A model generated the notes under the pieces. The model was not told the origin of the DNA, did not search any database, and saw only the letters and a program-made list of their open reading frames with translations. A stretch of DNA of 64,000 nt from an uncultured Muribaculaceae bacterium (lineage in GTDB: Bacteria; Bacteroidota; Bacteroidia; Bacteroidales; Muribaculaceae), in NCBI GenBank assembly GCA_910579185.1, contig CAJTTG010000001.1:372001-436000 (forward strand), written 5' to 3'. Position numbers and translations under genes: made by a program. Each line of letters starts with the position of its first letter. The first letter of the stretch is position 1. Below are positions 1 to 9,188 of the stretch, piece by piece.

Positions 1-1
1 A

Positions 2-637
2 TGTGGCAAACTCAATATTGGTGTCACCTACTCTTTCAGTTCCATACTGACGGAAACACTTGTCACATTCATGAAATGCTTTCCAAATGTCAGGCTAAAC
101 ATATACTATCGTCCAATGTCGGAGCTAATGGAAATGCTTCGCTCCCGAACTGTGGACTTTGTCCTTGCTTTCAGGCCAAATGACTTAATGACAGATATCA
201 ATTCCAGAGTATTATTCCAGAGCCACCTTTCAGCAATAGTCGGAGATGGGCATCCCTTGGCCTCTCAAGATAAAGTAACACTCAGCCAACTGTCAAGTTA
301 CCATTTCGCCATGCCGGCAAAAGGTCTGCAAGCCAGGAACGCCTTTGATAAAATTGCACATCATTATGGTCTGAACCTCAATATTCGCATAGAACTCAAC
401 GAGGTGGACATTCTACTAAAGCTAATCCGCCAGAACCGACTTGTCACTATCCTTGCAGAAACATCCGCCGATGGCGAGGCCGGAATAAAAGCTATTCCCA
501 TAGATACCCCGGAGAACGAAATGGCCGGATGCGTCCATACATTAAAAGACTCCTACCACAAGAAGTCCATGTACGAATTCCTGGATTTACTCAGCGAGTC
601 TGTAGCTGTCAGAAAACGAGTGGAAGCATGGCTTTAA
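2..637 (+). CDS. LysR-family regulator, C-terminal part (5' truncated)
   Basis: The frame is open from the window edge, so the DNA-binding domain lies outside. The visible ~211 residues are a LysR effector-binding domain. It opens with the typical beta strand (GKLNIGVTYSFSS), then carries LxxxFMxxFPNVRL, a segment ending in DFVLAF, and the second-lobe strand with a VGDGHPLA motif. LysR proteins bind a small effector between two lobes and activate or repress nearby genes. The next gene, thrA, is on the same strand 146 bases downstream with its own candidate promoter, so control of thrA by this regulator is possible but not shown. The internal ATG at 71 is not the start. Effector unknown. Confidence 0.85.
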   Translation, partial: CGKLNIGVTYSFSSILTETLVTFMKCFPNVRLNIYYRPMSELMEMLRSRTVDFVLAFRPNDLMTDINSRVLFQSHLSAIVGDGHPLASQDKVTLSQLSSYHFAMPAKGLQARNAFDKIAHHYGLNLNIRIELNEVDILLKLIRQNRLVTILAETSADGEAGIKAIPIDTPENEMAGCVHTLKDSYHKKSMYEFLDLLSESVAVRKRVEAWL

Positions 638-674
638 CTCTACACGGGCAATACGTCCAACACATTTCCATCCA

Positions 675-708
675 TCTTGATTATTTGCAGAATAATAACT
701 ACCTTTGT
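675..708 (+). promoter_or_regulatory. Candidate promoter for thrA
   Basis: TACCTTTGT at 700-708 matches the Bacteroidetes -7 consensus TAnnTTTGY exactly. A TCTTG at 675-679 ends 20 bases upstream and could serve as a weak -33 element. The start of transcription would be near 713-716, which puts the inverted repeat at 723-749 at the very beginning of the mRNA. Confidence 0.5.
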
Positions 709-722
709 CCAATATTCCGAAT

Positions 723-749
723 TGAGCCATGACCAATAATCATGGCTCA
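723..749 (+). promoter_or_regulatory. Inverted repeat in the thrA leader
   Basis: A perfect 10-base inverted repeat (TGAGCCATGA, 7-base loop, TCATGGCTCA) lies between the candidate promoter and the thrA start at 784. It has no T run after it, so it is a poor intrinsic terminator. It could be an operator or a 5' mRNA hairpin controlling thrA. No Thr- or Ile-rich leader peptide was found around it. Confidence 0.5.
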
Positions 750-783
750 TGACTAATTTAAATTTTAGGTACTTAAAACTGAA

Positions 784-3219
784 ATGAAAGTATTAAAATT
801 CGGAGGAACATCGGTCGGAACAATCGACAGCCTCCGGAATGTCAAATCTATCGTTGAGCAAAACGATGAGCAGACCATTGTTGTGGTTTCTGCTCTCGGC
901 GGCCTGACAGACCGGCTCATTGCCACAGCAAAAAAAGCAGCTGAAGGTGGCGACGCATATTATCCAGATTTTGAGGCAATGGTTGCACGCCATCACGATA
1001 TAATAAACGGAATGGTTCCGGCAGAATCAATCCGGGAAGTGACGGCCATAGCTGACACACTTCTTGGAGAACTCGGAAACATCTACAAAGGAGTCAGCCT
1101 CATTAAAGATCTATCGCCAAGGTCACTCGACATCATAGTCAGCTATGGCGAAAGACTATCGAGTACGATAATATCCTACATCATAAAGGATGCCGTGCTC
1201 ATGGACTCGCGCAATTTCATCAAAACGCTCGACCAATTCGGGAAACATATCCTTGACAATGATTCGACCCAACATCTGATTCATCAGAATTTTGACAACG
1301 CTGATTACAAAGTAGCTGTAGTCCCGGGCTTCATCTCTACGGATGCTAACAACGACATCACGAATCTTGGCCGAGGTGGCAGCGACTACACCGCAGCCAT
1401 TCTTGCGGCAGCGCTCGACGCACGGGTTCTTGAAATATGGACAGATGTGGATGGTTTCATGACCGCAGATCCTCGTATAATCGACAATACATACGTCATC
1501 GACCATCTCTCATTCATCGAGGCCATGGAGCTGTGCAACTTCGGAGCAAAGGTGATATATCCGCCTACAATATATCCGGTATTCCATAAAAACATCCCGA
1601 TATATATCAAAAACACGTTCAACCCGACTGCACCCGGGACATGTATCAGCGAGCAACGTCCAGCTCCGGAAAGCAAGGATATAAAGGGAATCTCTTCAAT
1701 CAACGATACTTGCCTGATCACAGTATCAGGACTATGCATGGTCGGTGTGATCGGTGTAAATGCACGTATATTCAACGCCCTGGCCCGACAAGGCGTCAGT
1801 GTGTTCCTCGTATCACAGGCATCAAGTGAGAACACTACATCGTTTGCCGTACGTAATGCAGATGCCGAACGCGCTGTCAGCGCACTTGAAACTGAGTTTA
1901 TGGCTGAATTGCAGACCGGCGAACTAAATCCGATGCAGGTTGAACACAACCTTGCCACAGTGGCTGTAGTCGGAGAGAACATGCGTCATGCATCCGGAGT
2001 CGCCGGTAAGCTATTTAATACGCTCGGAAGAAACGGCATCAACGTAATAGCCTGTGCGCAAGGAGCCTCAGAAACGAACATCTCATTTGTAATTGAACTT
2101 AAAAACCAGAAAAAAGCTCTCAACGTAATCCACGATAGTTTTTTCTTGTCTGACACTCAAGTGCTCAATCTTTTCATAACCGGAATTGGCAACATTGGGT
2201 GTCACCTACTCCAGCAGCTCGCCCATCAGCAGGCAAATCTATTGCAGCATAAGGCTCTGGAGCTAAAGGTTGTGGGCATTGCCAATTCCAAAAAAGCTCT
2301 CTTCAACCGCGAAGGCATTGATCTTTCCAATTATGAAAAGGAACTCTCCGAATCGCCTTTCGAATCAAATCCGGAAACTATTCGGAAACAAATAGTCGGA
2401 ATGAACATCTTCAATTCGGTATTCGTCGACTGTACATCAAGCCCGGAGATAGCTTCGCTATACCAATCACTGATTGACAATCATATCAATGTAGTGACCG
2501 CAAGCAAAATAGCTGCATCGGGGCCTTACTCGGAATACAACCGGTTGAAAACAACCGCCAGAAAAAAGGATGTAAGGTTTCTCTATGAGACCAATGTCGG
2601 AGCCGGGCTTCCCATTCTCGGCACCATCAACAATCTCAAAAACAGCGGCGACCGCATCATTCGTATTGAAGCTGTCGTATCCGGGACACTAAACTATATT
2701 TTTTCTCAGATCTCCGCCACAACATCTTTCAGTGAAGCGATACGACAGGCAATGGCTGCCGGATACAGCGAACCGGATCCGCGCATTGACCTAAGCGGAA
2801 CAGATGTTGTCCGGAAACTTGTCATTTTGAGTCGTGAATCCGGCTACGCCGTCGAGCAAAGCGATGTTGAAATCACTCCAATTCTACCAACCGAATTATT
2901 CGATGGCTCAATTGACAACTTTTTCTCGCACCTGCAATCCGTTGACATTGAAATGGAGAAACGCAGGCTTGCAGCTGAGAAGCGTGGTTGCCGTCTTCGC
3001 TACGTTGCCTGCTTGTCCGAGGGCAAAACATCCGTCGGACTCGAAGAGGTCGATTCAAATCATCCATTCTATAACATTGAGGGGAGCAACAATGTCATAA
3101 TGATCACCACAAGCCGATATAAAGAATATCCTATGGTGATTAAAGGCTATGGTGCCGGAGCTGACGTCACAGCTGCCGGCGTGTTTGCTGATATATACAG
3201 TATTGCAAATATCAGTTGA
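784..3219 (+). CDS. thrA: Bifunctional aspartokinase / homoserine dehydrogenase
   Basis: 811 residues, the usual length for the ThrA fusion. It phosphorylates aspartate and, in a separate domain, reduces aspartate semialdehyde to homoserine, the branch point to threonine and methionine. The kinase domain starts with the KFGGTSVG motif (residues 5-12). Two ACT-type regulatory segments occupy roughly 310-455. The dehydrogenase begins with the nucleotide-binding GIGNIG (about 467-472) and carries VSGTLNYIF and GYSEPDPRIDLSGTDV, both diagnostic of homoserine dehydrogenase. The ACT domains make threonine feedback likely. No thrB or thrC follows. The homoserine could feed the metY-metF-metH genes at 55-61 kb. 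Confidence 0.97.
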   Translation: MKVLKFGGTSVGTIDSLRNVKSIVEQNDEQTIVVVSALGGLTDRLIATAKKAAEGGDAYYPDFEAMVARHHDIINGMVPAESIREVTAIADTLLGELGNIYKGVSLIKDLSPRSLDIIVSYGERLSSTIISYIIKDAVLMDSRNFIKTLDQFGKHILDNDSTQHLIHQNFDNADYKVAVVPGFISTDANNDITNLGRGGSDYTAAILAAALDARVLEIWTDVDGFMTADPRIIDNTYVIDHLSFIEAMELCNFGAKVIYPPTIYPVFHKNIPIYIKNTFNPTAPGTCISEQRPAPESKDIKGISSINDTCLITVSGLCMVGVIGVNARIFNALARQGVSVFLVSQASSENTTSFAVRNADAERAVSALETEFMAELQTGELNPMQVEHNLATVAVVGENMRHASGVAGKLFNTLGRNGINVIACAQGASETNISFVIELKNQKKALNVIHDSFFLSDTQVLNLFITGIGNIGCHLLQQLAHQQANLLQHKALELKVVGIANSKKALFNREGIDLSNYEKELSESPFESNPETIRKQIVGMNIFNSVFVDCTSSPEIASLYQSLIDNHINVVTASKIAASGPYSEYNRLKTTARKKDVRFLYETNVGAGLPILGTINNLKNSGDRIIRIEAVVSGTLNYIFSQISATTSFSEAIRQAMAAGYSEPDPRIDLSGTDVVRKLVILSRESGYAVEQSDVEITPILPTELFDGSIDNFFSHLQSVDIEMEKRRLAAEKRGCRLRYVACLSEGKTSVGLEEVDSNHPFYNIEGSNNVIMITTSRYKEYPMVIKGYGAGADVTAAGVFADIYSIANIS

Positions 3220-3276
3220 GAACCATTCAACACCACAGGATGTTTATTTTTTGACTGATAAAAAAACGACAACACC

Positions 3277-3834
3277 ATGTTCACAGCATCGCAAAAACGA
3301 AAAGAAAATATAGCGGAATATCTTCTCTACATGTGGCAGATTGAAGATATTATCCGTGCCAATAATCTCGACATAGAGAAAATCAAGGAAAATGTCATTA
3401 ACAGGTATACAAACCTGTCTGAAGCCCAACGCAAAGAGCTGACAGAATGGTATGAGTCTCTGATTGATATGATGAGACGTGAAGGTGTGGAAAAAAGCGG
3501 CCATCTCCAGATTAACAATAACACACTGTCCTCGCTTGTCGCACTCCACCAATCGCTATTGAAAGATCCCCGTTTTGCCGACTACACAGCATTGTTTTAC
3601 AAAACGCTCCCATATATAGTAGAACTCAGGTCTAAAGCCGGAGAACAAAAAGTAGGAGAGATCGAAACTTGTTTCAATGCCCTTTACGGCATGCTGATGA
3701 TGCGCTTGCAGCAAAAAACAATCTCACAGGAAACAATGGATGCAATTGCTCAGATCTCAAGATTCATCGCAACACTGGCTCATGACTTCCAACTTGACGA
3801 GCAGGATAAACTCTTCAACAATAACGATCAGTAA
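3277..3834 (+). CDS. DUF4924 family protein
   Basis: 185 residues, no signal peptide or membrane segment, predicted helical and charged. The N-terminal part (QKRKENIAEYLLYMWQIEDIIRAN) and the FADYTALFYKTLPYIVELR stretch are typical of DUF4924, a cytoplasmic Bacteroidetes family without known function. It lies 57 bases after thrA on the same strand and ends at a strong terminator, so it may share the thrA transcript. Nothing in the sequence points to an enzymatic role. Confidence 0.8.
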   Translation: MFTASQKRKENIAEYLLYMWQIEDIIRANNLDIEKIKENVINRYTNLSEAQRKELTEWYESLIDMMRREGVEKSGHLQINNNTLSSLVALHQSLLKDPRFADYTALFYKTLPYIVELRSKAGEQKVGEIETCFNALYGMLMMRLQQKTISQETMDAIAQISRFIATLAHDFQLDEQDKLFNNNDQ

Positions 3835-3855
3835 TTTTTTCTGAAAATATTTTTT

Positions 3856-3889
3856 AGGCGCAGCAACTTTTTTGGAAGTTGCTGCGTCT
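3856..3889 (+). terminator. Terminator after DUF4924
   Basis: A 14-pair hairpin (core CGCAGCAACTT / AAGTTGCTGCG, 6-base loop TTTTGG) follows the DUF4924 stop by about 20 bases. It separates that gene from the outer membrane barrel gene downstream. The T content after the stem is modest. Confidence 0.8.
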
Positions 3890-3945
3890 TATATGCACGA
3901 ATCAAAACACAAAGCAATCTTTTCACATTTATTTACACATAGACA

Positions 3946-6381
3946 ATGAGACGTCAACTATTTATGATCGCTTTGACGATTATAACAGCGACAACCGGTT
4001 TTGCGTCAAGCCGCTATAATGTCAAAGCATTAATATCCGATTCAATCGGCGAACCGGAAGCATTCGCAACAGTCCGCGTTTACCAATCAACCGACACCAC
4101 AAAAATCGCTGCCATGGGTGTCACAAAAGATAATGGCACGATAGATCTTCCGCTTGATGCCGCAGGCAGTTACAAGCTCAAGGTTTTCTCTATCGGCCGA
4201 GCTGAACTAAGCCGGCAATTCAACGTCAACAATAATAATCCTACAGCTGATCTCGGAAATCTTATAGTCAGATCTGATGACAAATTGCTGGGTGAAGTGA
4301 CTGTCACTGCCGCGAGACCCATTGTCACGAAAGAGATTGATCGCATCGGCTATGATGTACAGGCCGATGAGGAATCAAAAACAAACACCCTCGACGAAAT
4401 GCTACGTAAAGTTCCGTTGGTCAGTGTTGATGCCGACGGCACTATCAAGGTCAAGGGGTCAACCGATTTCAAGATTTACAAAAATGGCCGACCCAACAAC
4501 TCCTTCACGAAAAACGCAAAAGAGATTTTCAAGGCAATACCGGCCTCAATGATCAAAAAGATCGAAGTGATCACTGATCCCGGAGCCCGGGAAGATGCCG
4601 AAGGGGTTGGTGCCATTCTAAACATTGTCACCCTTGAGAACACTATCATGAAAGGGATGATGGGAAATCTTTCGCTCAACTACAGCACCGTCAGTGACTA
4701 TCCGGCTCCGAATTTCTGGGGTTCCGGACAGATCGACAAGGTCAACATATCCTTATATGCAGGAATGTCCAGAATCAGCGAACGTCAATCAAGAAACAAA
4801 TCCCGTTCAGAAGGAACATACGATGATTCCGGAAATATTCAACGCTCCGAATCAGAAGGCTCGAACAAAGGTTGGGTCACGTGGTTCGGTCTCGACGGAA
4901 GCTATGAACTCGACTCCCTCAATCTCTTCACGGCTGAATTTGGCGGTTATTACTATGATATAACTCCCATCAGTTCCGGCTCTGAAAGCCGATACGCACC
5001 GGATGGATCGATGATTTATAGCTTTAGCACATCCACGCGTCAGAATCCCTACAGATACTTCGACATCAATGGCAACTTCAACTACCAACACTCGACAAAA
5101 CGTCCGGGCGAAACACTGACGGCATCATACATGGTCTCAACGACCAATCAGACAAACAACAGCTCGCAACGATATTCCGACATGATCAATATGCCTGTTC
5201 CCTACACCGGTATAGACTCTGACTTCAAGCTTGACTTCATTGAACATACATTGCAATTCGACTGGTGCCGTCCATTTGCTGACATCCATATCATTGATCT
5301 TGGCGCAAAGTACATATACCGCGACAATCATTCCCGGACACAACAGAACTATATCGGATTTCACGAAGAACCGCTTCTGGACTTTTCCCACCACACACAC
5401 GTTGCAGCCGCATACGCCGACTACCGTCTCCGATTAGGCCGACTGAGTCTGCGTGGTGGGCTACGCTATGAATTTTCAAGACTATCTGCAAGTTATGCTG
5501 ATAACAACCATGAATCATTTGCAAGCAACCTCTGCGATTGGGTCCCGAACGCGGCTATTGCCTACAACATCAATGATGCCAACACCATAAAACTATCCTA
5601 CGGTACAAGAATAAACCGCCCCGGCATCAGCTATCTTAATCCGGCAGTCAATCAATCTCCCACCTCCACGTCGGGTGGCAATCCGGATCTTGGAAGTGCA
5701 AGAAATTCATCTCTATCATTAAACTACAACCTCATCAGCCGTAAGGTCAACATAGATTTTACAGCAGGATATAGCTTTACCAACAATGACATCATCGCGG
5801 TACAACATATAGAGAATGACCATTTATATCAGGGATATGCCAATGCCGGCCACAACAAATCATTCAATACAGGATTATTCCTGCAATGGACTGCCGGGAA
5901 AAAGACAACGGTTATGCTTAACGGAAATGCTACATATAACCATTACGACAATCCATCGCTCAACATAACCAACAACGGATGGGGTGGAAACGCATATCTA
6001 CGGTTGTCTCAACGGTTGCCGTGGAACATTATGGGTAACTTGTTCGGAGCTATTTGGACTGGAAGCATAAACGGACTTTATGGAGAGTCCAGACCACAAG
6101 GAATCTCCAAACTGAACTACGGACTGTCACTGCAACGCTCATTCCTCAAAGAGGACAGACTGACACTCCGCCTTAGCACATGGAATCCATTCTACCCCAA
6201 TCAGACACGATATAAATCGACCACAACCAATCTCGCCTACAATTCCACATCTTACACTTACCAACGCCAATATTTCAATCTTCAGATAGCTGTATCCTAC
6301 CGGTTCGGATCAATAAACGCACAAGTGAAAAAGACTGCGACAAAGATTGAAAACGATGACCTCACGGGCCGCAAAATCTAA
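3946..6381 (+). CDS. Outer membrane beta-barrel protein (TonB receptor-like, OMP_b-brl_3 type)
   Basis: 811 residues. A signal peptide (MRRQLFMIALTIITATTGFA) is followed by a carboxypeptidase-regulatory-like beta sandwich (about 22-100). Next is a plug-like domain (about 110-230; motifs LLGEVTVTA, DEMLRKVPLVSVD, IKKIEVITDPGAREDAEGVGAILNI) and then a long barrel rich in alternating aromatic residues. This is the layout of family-3 outer membrane barrels, relatives of TonB-dependent receptors. No SusD partner, TonB or anti-sigma gene lies beside it, so substrate cannot be guessed. It has its own transcription unit between two terminators. Confidence 0.88.
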   Translation: MRRQLFMIALTIITATTGFASSRYNVKALISDSIGEPEAFATVRVYQSTDTTKIAAMGVTKDNGTIDLPLDAAGSYKLKVFSIGRAELSRQFNVNNNNPTADLGNLIVRSDDKLLGEVTVTAARPIVTKEIDRIGYDVQADEESKTNTLDEMLRKVPLVSVDADGTIKVKGSTDFKIYKNGRPNNSFTKNAKEIFKAIPASMIKKIEVITDPGAREDAEGVGAILNIVTLENTIMKGMMGNLSLNYSTVSDYPAPNFWGSGQIDKVNISLYAGMSRISERQSRNKSRSEGTYDDSGNIQRSESEGSNKGWVTWFGLDGSYELDSLNLFTAEFGGYYYDITPISSGSESRYAPDGSMIYSFSTSTRQNPYRYFDINGNFNYQHSTKRPGETLTASYMVSTTNQTNNSSQRYSDMINMPVPYTGIDSDFKLDFIEHTLQFDWCRPFADIHIIDLGAKYIYRDNHSRTQQNYIGFHEEPLLDFSHHTHVAAAYADYRLRLGRLSLRGGLRYEFSRLSASYADNNHESFASNLCDWVPNAAIAYNINDANTIKLSYGTRINRPGISYLNPAVNQSPTSTSGGNPDLGSARNSSLSLNYNLISRKVNIDFTAGYSFTNNDIIAVQHIENDHLYQGYANAGHNKSFNTGLFLQWTAGKKTTVMLNGNATYNHYDNPSLNITNNGWGGNAYLRLSQRLPWNIMGNLFGAIWTGSINGLYGESRPQGISKLNYGLSLQRSFLKEDRLTLRLSTWNPFYPNQTRYKSTTTNLAYNSTSYTYQRQYFNLQIAVSYRFGSINAQVKKTATKIENDDLTGRKI

Positions 6382-6401
6382 CAGCGAGAGATTAAGACAC
6401 A

Positions 6402-6448
6402 AATAAATTCAGGGCGCATCGCTATTCGCGGTGCGCCCTGAATTTATT
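6402..6448. terminator. Bidirectional terminator between barrel gene and tig
   Basis: A perfect 17-pair stem (AATAAATTCAGGGCGCA with its complement, 13-base loop) lies between two convergent genes. A-rich and T-rich outer arms give a U tract on both strands, so it should stop transcription from both sides. Confidence 0.9.
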
Positions 6449-6479
6449 ACAATCTGTCAGCACTCAGGCTGACGACTGA

Positions 6480-7841
6480 TTAGAGTTTTGAAGCAATTTC
6501 CTTAAACTGGTCAAGTGATACAGTCTCTTTGTTGAGAGTAATGGCATTTTCAATTCCACCGAAGAGTTTGATATCACCAACCTGCTCGATCAGACGACCA
6601 CGATAGTTTTTGTCGTCGAGGATATTCTGGGCATATCGTGTGATAGTCTCATCGTCCATGTTTGTCATGCCGTACTGCTCAAACTGACGGGTTGCAAGAT
6701 TCTTGGCAAAGTCAAGGAGATCCGATTCTTCAATCTTGATCTCAAGATTCTTGGCAATCTGTTCCTTGACGAGCTGCCATTTAAGGTCAGTGGCGATATT
6801 GTCGTAACGTTCATCGATATTTTCCTCAGTAAGATCCTCGTTACGAGAAATCAGCCAACGCTTGAGCAACGCATCAGGCAGCTGCATGTCACCATATTTC
6901 TCCATGAAGTATTTACGGGCAGAGAAGCGGAAAATCATTTCTGAGTTACCAGAAAGCTCTTTTGCGATAAGCTCCTTGACCGCTGCACGATATTCGTTTT
7001 CATCTTTCACTTTATCCTTGCCGAATACGTTGGTGTAGAATTCCTCACCAAGTTCTGCCGGACGAACAACGATGATTTCAGAAATAGCCATTTCAAAATC
7101 GCCTTGAACAGCAGCTGTGCGTTCCTTGTCGATATTGAGCATTGAGGAAAGTTCTGTGATATTGTCGCCCGATGCACGGCGCGGATTGAACACGATCTTA
7201 TCTCCAACCTTTGCACCTTCAAATTTGGCAGCCTCTTCCTTATCGGCAAAATACATAGGAGCAACAATTCCGCTTACAACCTGAATGGCATCGTCGCCTT
7301 CCTTGATTGTGCCGTCTTCGTTGAGTTCCATGATAGCACCCTTTACAAGAGCATCAGCCTCGAATGTCTCACCGGGAACCTGTGCGCCGAAACGTTTGCG
7401 GAATGCCTGATCCTGCTCGTCGATCATCTTATCAGAAACTTCGATTTCGTAGTAAGGGATCTCTACTGACTTATCAACGGTAATGTCAAGAGCCGGTGCA
7501 AGTGCGAGGTCATATTCAAAAGTGAAATCTTTCTGATTCTTCAGATCGAGTTCCTTAATTTCAACTGGCAGCGGAGCACCAAGCACATTGAGCTTATTCT
7601 CCTCGATATATTTCAGTACAGCTTCATAAACCACCTGATTGATAACGTCGCTTGTCACCTGACGGCCGAAACGACGCTGAAGGTCAGCGATACTGATATG
7701 TCCTTTACGGAAACCGGGGATCTGATGTGTGCGTCCGATGCGCTTTAGCTCTTCGGTAACCTTTGCTTTGTAGTCGTTTTCTTCTACATTGACTGTCAGA
7801 CGCATGCTGACAGCATCATTGTTGTTGGCTGTTATATTCAT
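6480..7841 (-). CDS. tig: Trigger factor
   Basis: 453 residues, usual length. Trigger factor is the ribosome-associated chaperone that meets nascent chains at the exit tunnel, with a peptidyl-prolyl isomerase domain in the middle. The ribosome-binding signature GFRKG appears near residue 43, inside an N-terminal domain that matches the family. The central FKBP-like segment (about 150-250) is poorly conserved, as is common in Bacteroidetes. The helical C-terminal domain forms the arms. It is monocistronic, with a near-ideal promoter upstream and a bidirectional terminator downstream. Confidence 0.95.
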   Translation of the reverse strand: MNITANNNDAVSMRLTVNVEENDYKAKVTEELKRIGRTHQIPGFRKGHISIADLQRRFGRQVTSDVINQVVYEAVLKYIEENKLNVLGAPLPVEIKELDLKNQKDFTFEYDLALAPALDITVDKSVEIPYYEIEVSDKMIDEQDQAFRKRFGAQVPGETFEADALVKGAIMELNEDGTIKEGDDAIQVVSGIVAPMYFADKEEAAKFEGAKVGDKIVFNPRRASGDNITELSSMLNIDKERTAAVQGDFEMAISEIIVVRPAELGEEFYTNVFGKDKVKDENEYRAAVKELIAKELSGNSEMIFRFSARKYFMEKYGDMQLPDALLKRWLISRNEDLTEENIDERYDNIATDLKWQLVKEQIAKNLEIKIEESDLLDFAKNLATRQFEQYGMTNMDDETITRYAQNILDDKNYRGRLIEQVGDIKLFGGIENAITLNKETVSLDQFKEIASKL

Positions 7842-7882
7842 GATTTCTAACTTGAATTATCAGGTTTTTATTTGAATTTCGT

Positions 7883-7915
7883 GCAAAATTAGCAATTTCA
7901 GCCGTATTTTGCAAA
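7883..7915 (-). promoter_or_regulatory. Promoter of tig
   Basis: On the minus strand TTTG (7915-7912), exactly 20 bases, then TAATTTTGC (7891-7883). Both elements match the Bacteroidetes primary-sigma consensus exactly. The tig ATG follows about 40 bases downstream. Confidence 0.85.
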
Positions 7916-7995
7916 CAATTGGCTATATTTGACACCTCAACACAAAGGGTGCAACCTTTTTAACCTTAAACGACATCAATCATTCAGATTTTCAC

Positions 7996-8004
7996 TATAT
8001 TTGC
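7996..8004 (+). promoter_or_regulatory. -7 element for the EEP/mutarotase/GH110 operon
   Basis: TATATTTGC matches TAnnTTTGY exactly and sits 22 bases before the ATG at 8027. No good -33 TTTG is visible at the standard distance, so the promoter may be weaker or activator-dependent. Confidence 0.65.
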
Positions 8005-8026
8005 CTAAATAATTTCAACCGGAACC

Positions 8027-8782
8027 ATGAACCTCAGACTTGCACTATCAACCATCATTATCCCGGCCACCATTGCCATTTCGGCCGCTACAGACACATT
8101 GACAATTGCCACTTACAACATCCGCAATTGCATTGGCATGGATATGACGCAGGATATCGACCGCACAGCCAAAGCCATACAAACGTTTGAAGCCGACATC
8201 ATCGCCGTCCAAGAGGTGGACAGCTGCACCCATAGATCCAAAGGGATTGATATTCTCGGTCAGTTAGCTTCAAGAACCGACATGACGGCGACATACTCTT
8301 CAGCAATTGATTTTGACGGAGGGCGATATGGTATCGGGATTCTAAGCAAAGAACAACCCATCGCCGTGAAGCACATCCAACTGCCCGGACGCGAAGAAGC
8401 ACGTACTGCCGTAATTGCCGAATTTGACGATTACGTATTTTGTTGCACACATCTGAGTCTGACCGATGAGGACAGAATACTTTCCACTGAAATTCTCCGA
8501 CCCATTTTATCGGGCTATGACAAACCGGTATTCTTTGCCGGCGACTTGAACTCCCATCCTTCAGATCCGGCAATAAAAATGCTATGCAATAATGGGATGA
8601 GGATTATATCACCCGGATCTCCCACCTACCCGGCCGACACCCCTGAGGAACAGATTGACTATATCATGACAACAGCCGGGGATAATAACGTCAAAATAAT
8701 CAGATCCTACATTCCGGATGAGCCCATAGCCTCCGACCACAGACCCATAATCTCTGAAATAATCATAATGAGCAACAAATAA
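8027..8782 (+). CDS. Secreted endonuclease/exonuclease/phosphatase family hydrolase
   Basis: 251 residues. A short hydrophobic N-terminus ending in AISA acts as a signal peptide, so export to the periplasm is expected. The EEP fold is shown in order by IATYNIRN, IIAVQEVDS (metal-binding Glu), FFAGDLNSHP (catalytic Asp and Asn) and IASDHRPI (Asp-His). These metal-dependent enzymes cut phosphodiesters or remove phosphates, and the substrate cannot be read from sequence. It is first in a tight operon (11-base gaps) with a mutarotase and a GH110 glycosidase, which suggests a role in glycan or phosphosugar scavenging. That role is inference. Confidence 0.88.
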   Translation: MNLRLALSTIIIPATIAISAATDTLTIATYNIRNCIGMDMTQDIDRTAKAIQTFEADIIAVQEVDSCTHRSKGIDILGQLASRTDMTATYSSAIDFDGGRYGIGILSKEQPIAVKHIQLPGREEARTAVIAEFDDYVFCCTHLSLTDEDRILSTEILRPILSGYDKPVFFAGDLNSHPSDPAIKMLCNNGMRIISPGSPTYPADTPEEQIDYIMTTAGDNNVKIIRSYIPDEPIASDHRPIISEIIIMSNK

Positions 8783-8793
8783 ACACAGACACA

Positions 8794-9177
8794 ATGAAAA
8801 ACGGATATAAAACCTCAGACTATCAATATACCGGCCCGGTAAAACGGTATTGCCAGACCCTTGATCTGCGAAATGATCCGAAACTGATCGCTGAATACCG
8901 ACGCCGACATGAAAAAGGGAACATCTGGCCTGAAATCATCGAGGGCATCCGCAGCGTTGGCATTCTCGAAATGGAAATATACATCCTCGGCACAAGGTTA
9001 TTTATGATTGTTGAAACTCCGTTAGATTTCAATTGGGATGACGCTATGGCCAAACTATCGACACTGCCACGCCAAGCTGAATGGGAAGATTACATGTCCC
9101 TCTTCCAACAGGCAGAAGCCGGTGCCTCATCGTCAGAGAAATGGCAAATGATGGAGCGGATGTTCCACCTTTATTAA
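8794..9177 (+). CDS. L-rhamnose/L-fucose mutarotase family protein (DUF718)
   Basis: 127 residues, close to the ~105-residue family length. It shows RYCQTLDL near the N-terminus, then EYRRRHEKGNIWPEI, whose Tyr and His four residues apart correspond to the Tyr/His pair used for catalysis in E. coli RhaM. MEIYILGTRLFMIVET follows. Such enzymes interconvert alpha and beta anomers of deoxysugars. Lying between a secreted hydrolase and a GH110 glycosidase, it probably handles a sugar released from host glycans, where L-fucose is as likely as L-rhamnose. No signal peptide, so cytoplasmic. Confidence 0.88.
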   Translation: MKNGYKTSDYQYTGPVKRYCQTLDLRNDPKLIAEYRRRHEKGNIWPEIIEGIRSVGILEMEIYILGTRLFMIVETPLDFNWDDAMAKLSTLPRQAEWEDYMSLFQQAEAGASSSEKWQMMERMFHLY

Positions 9178-9188
9178 TTCAAATCACT

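Noticed and set aside
9081..9188. Upstream in-frame ATG for the GH110 gene
   Set aside because: It lies inside the mutarotase gene and would hide the signal peptide that starts at 9189.
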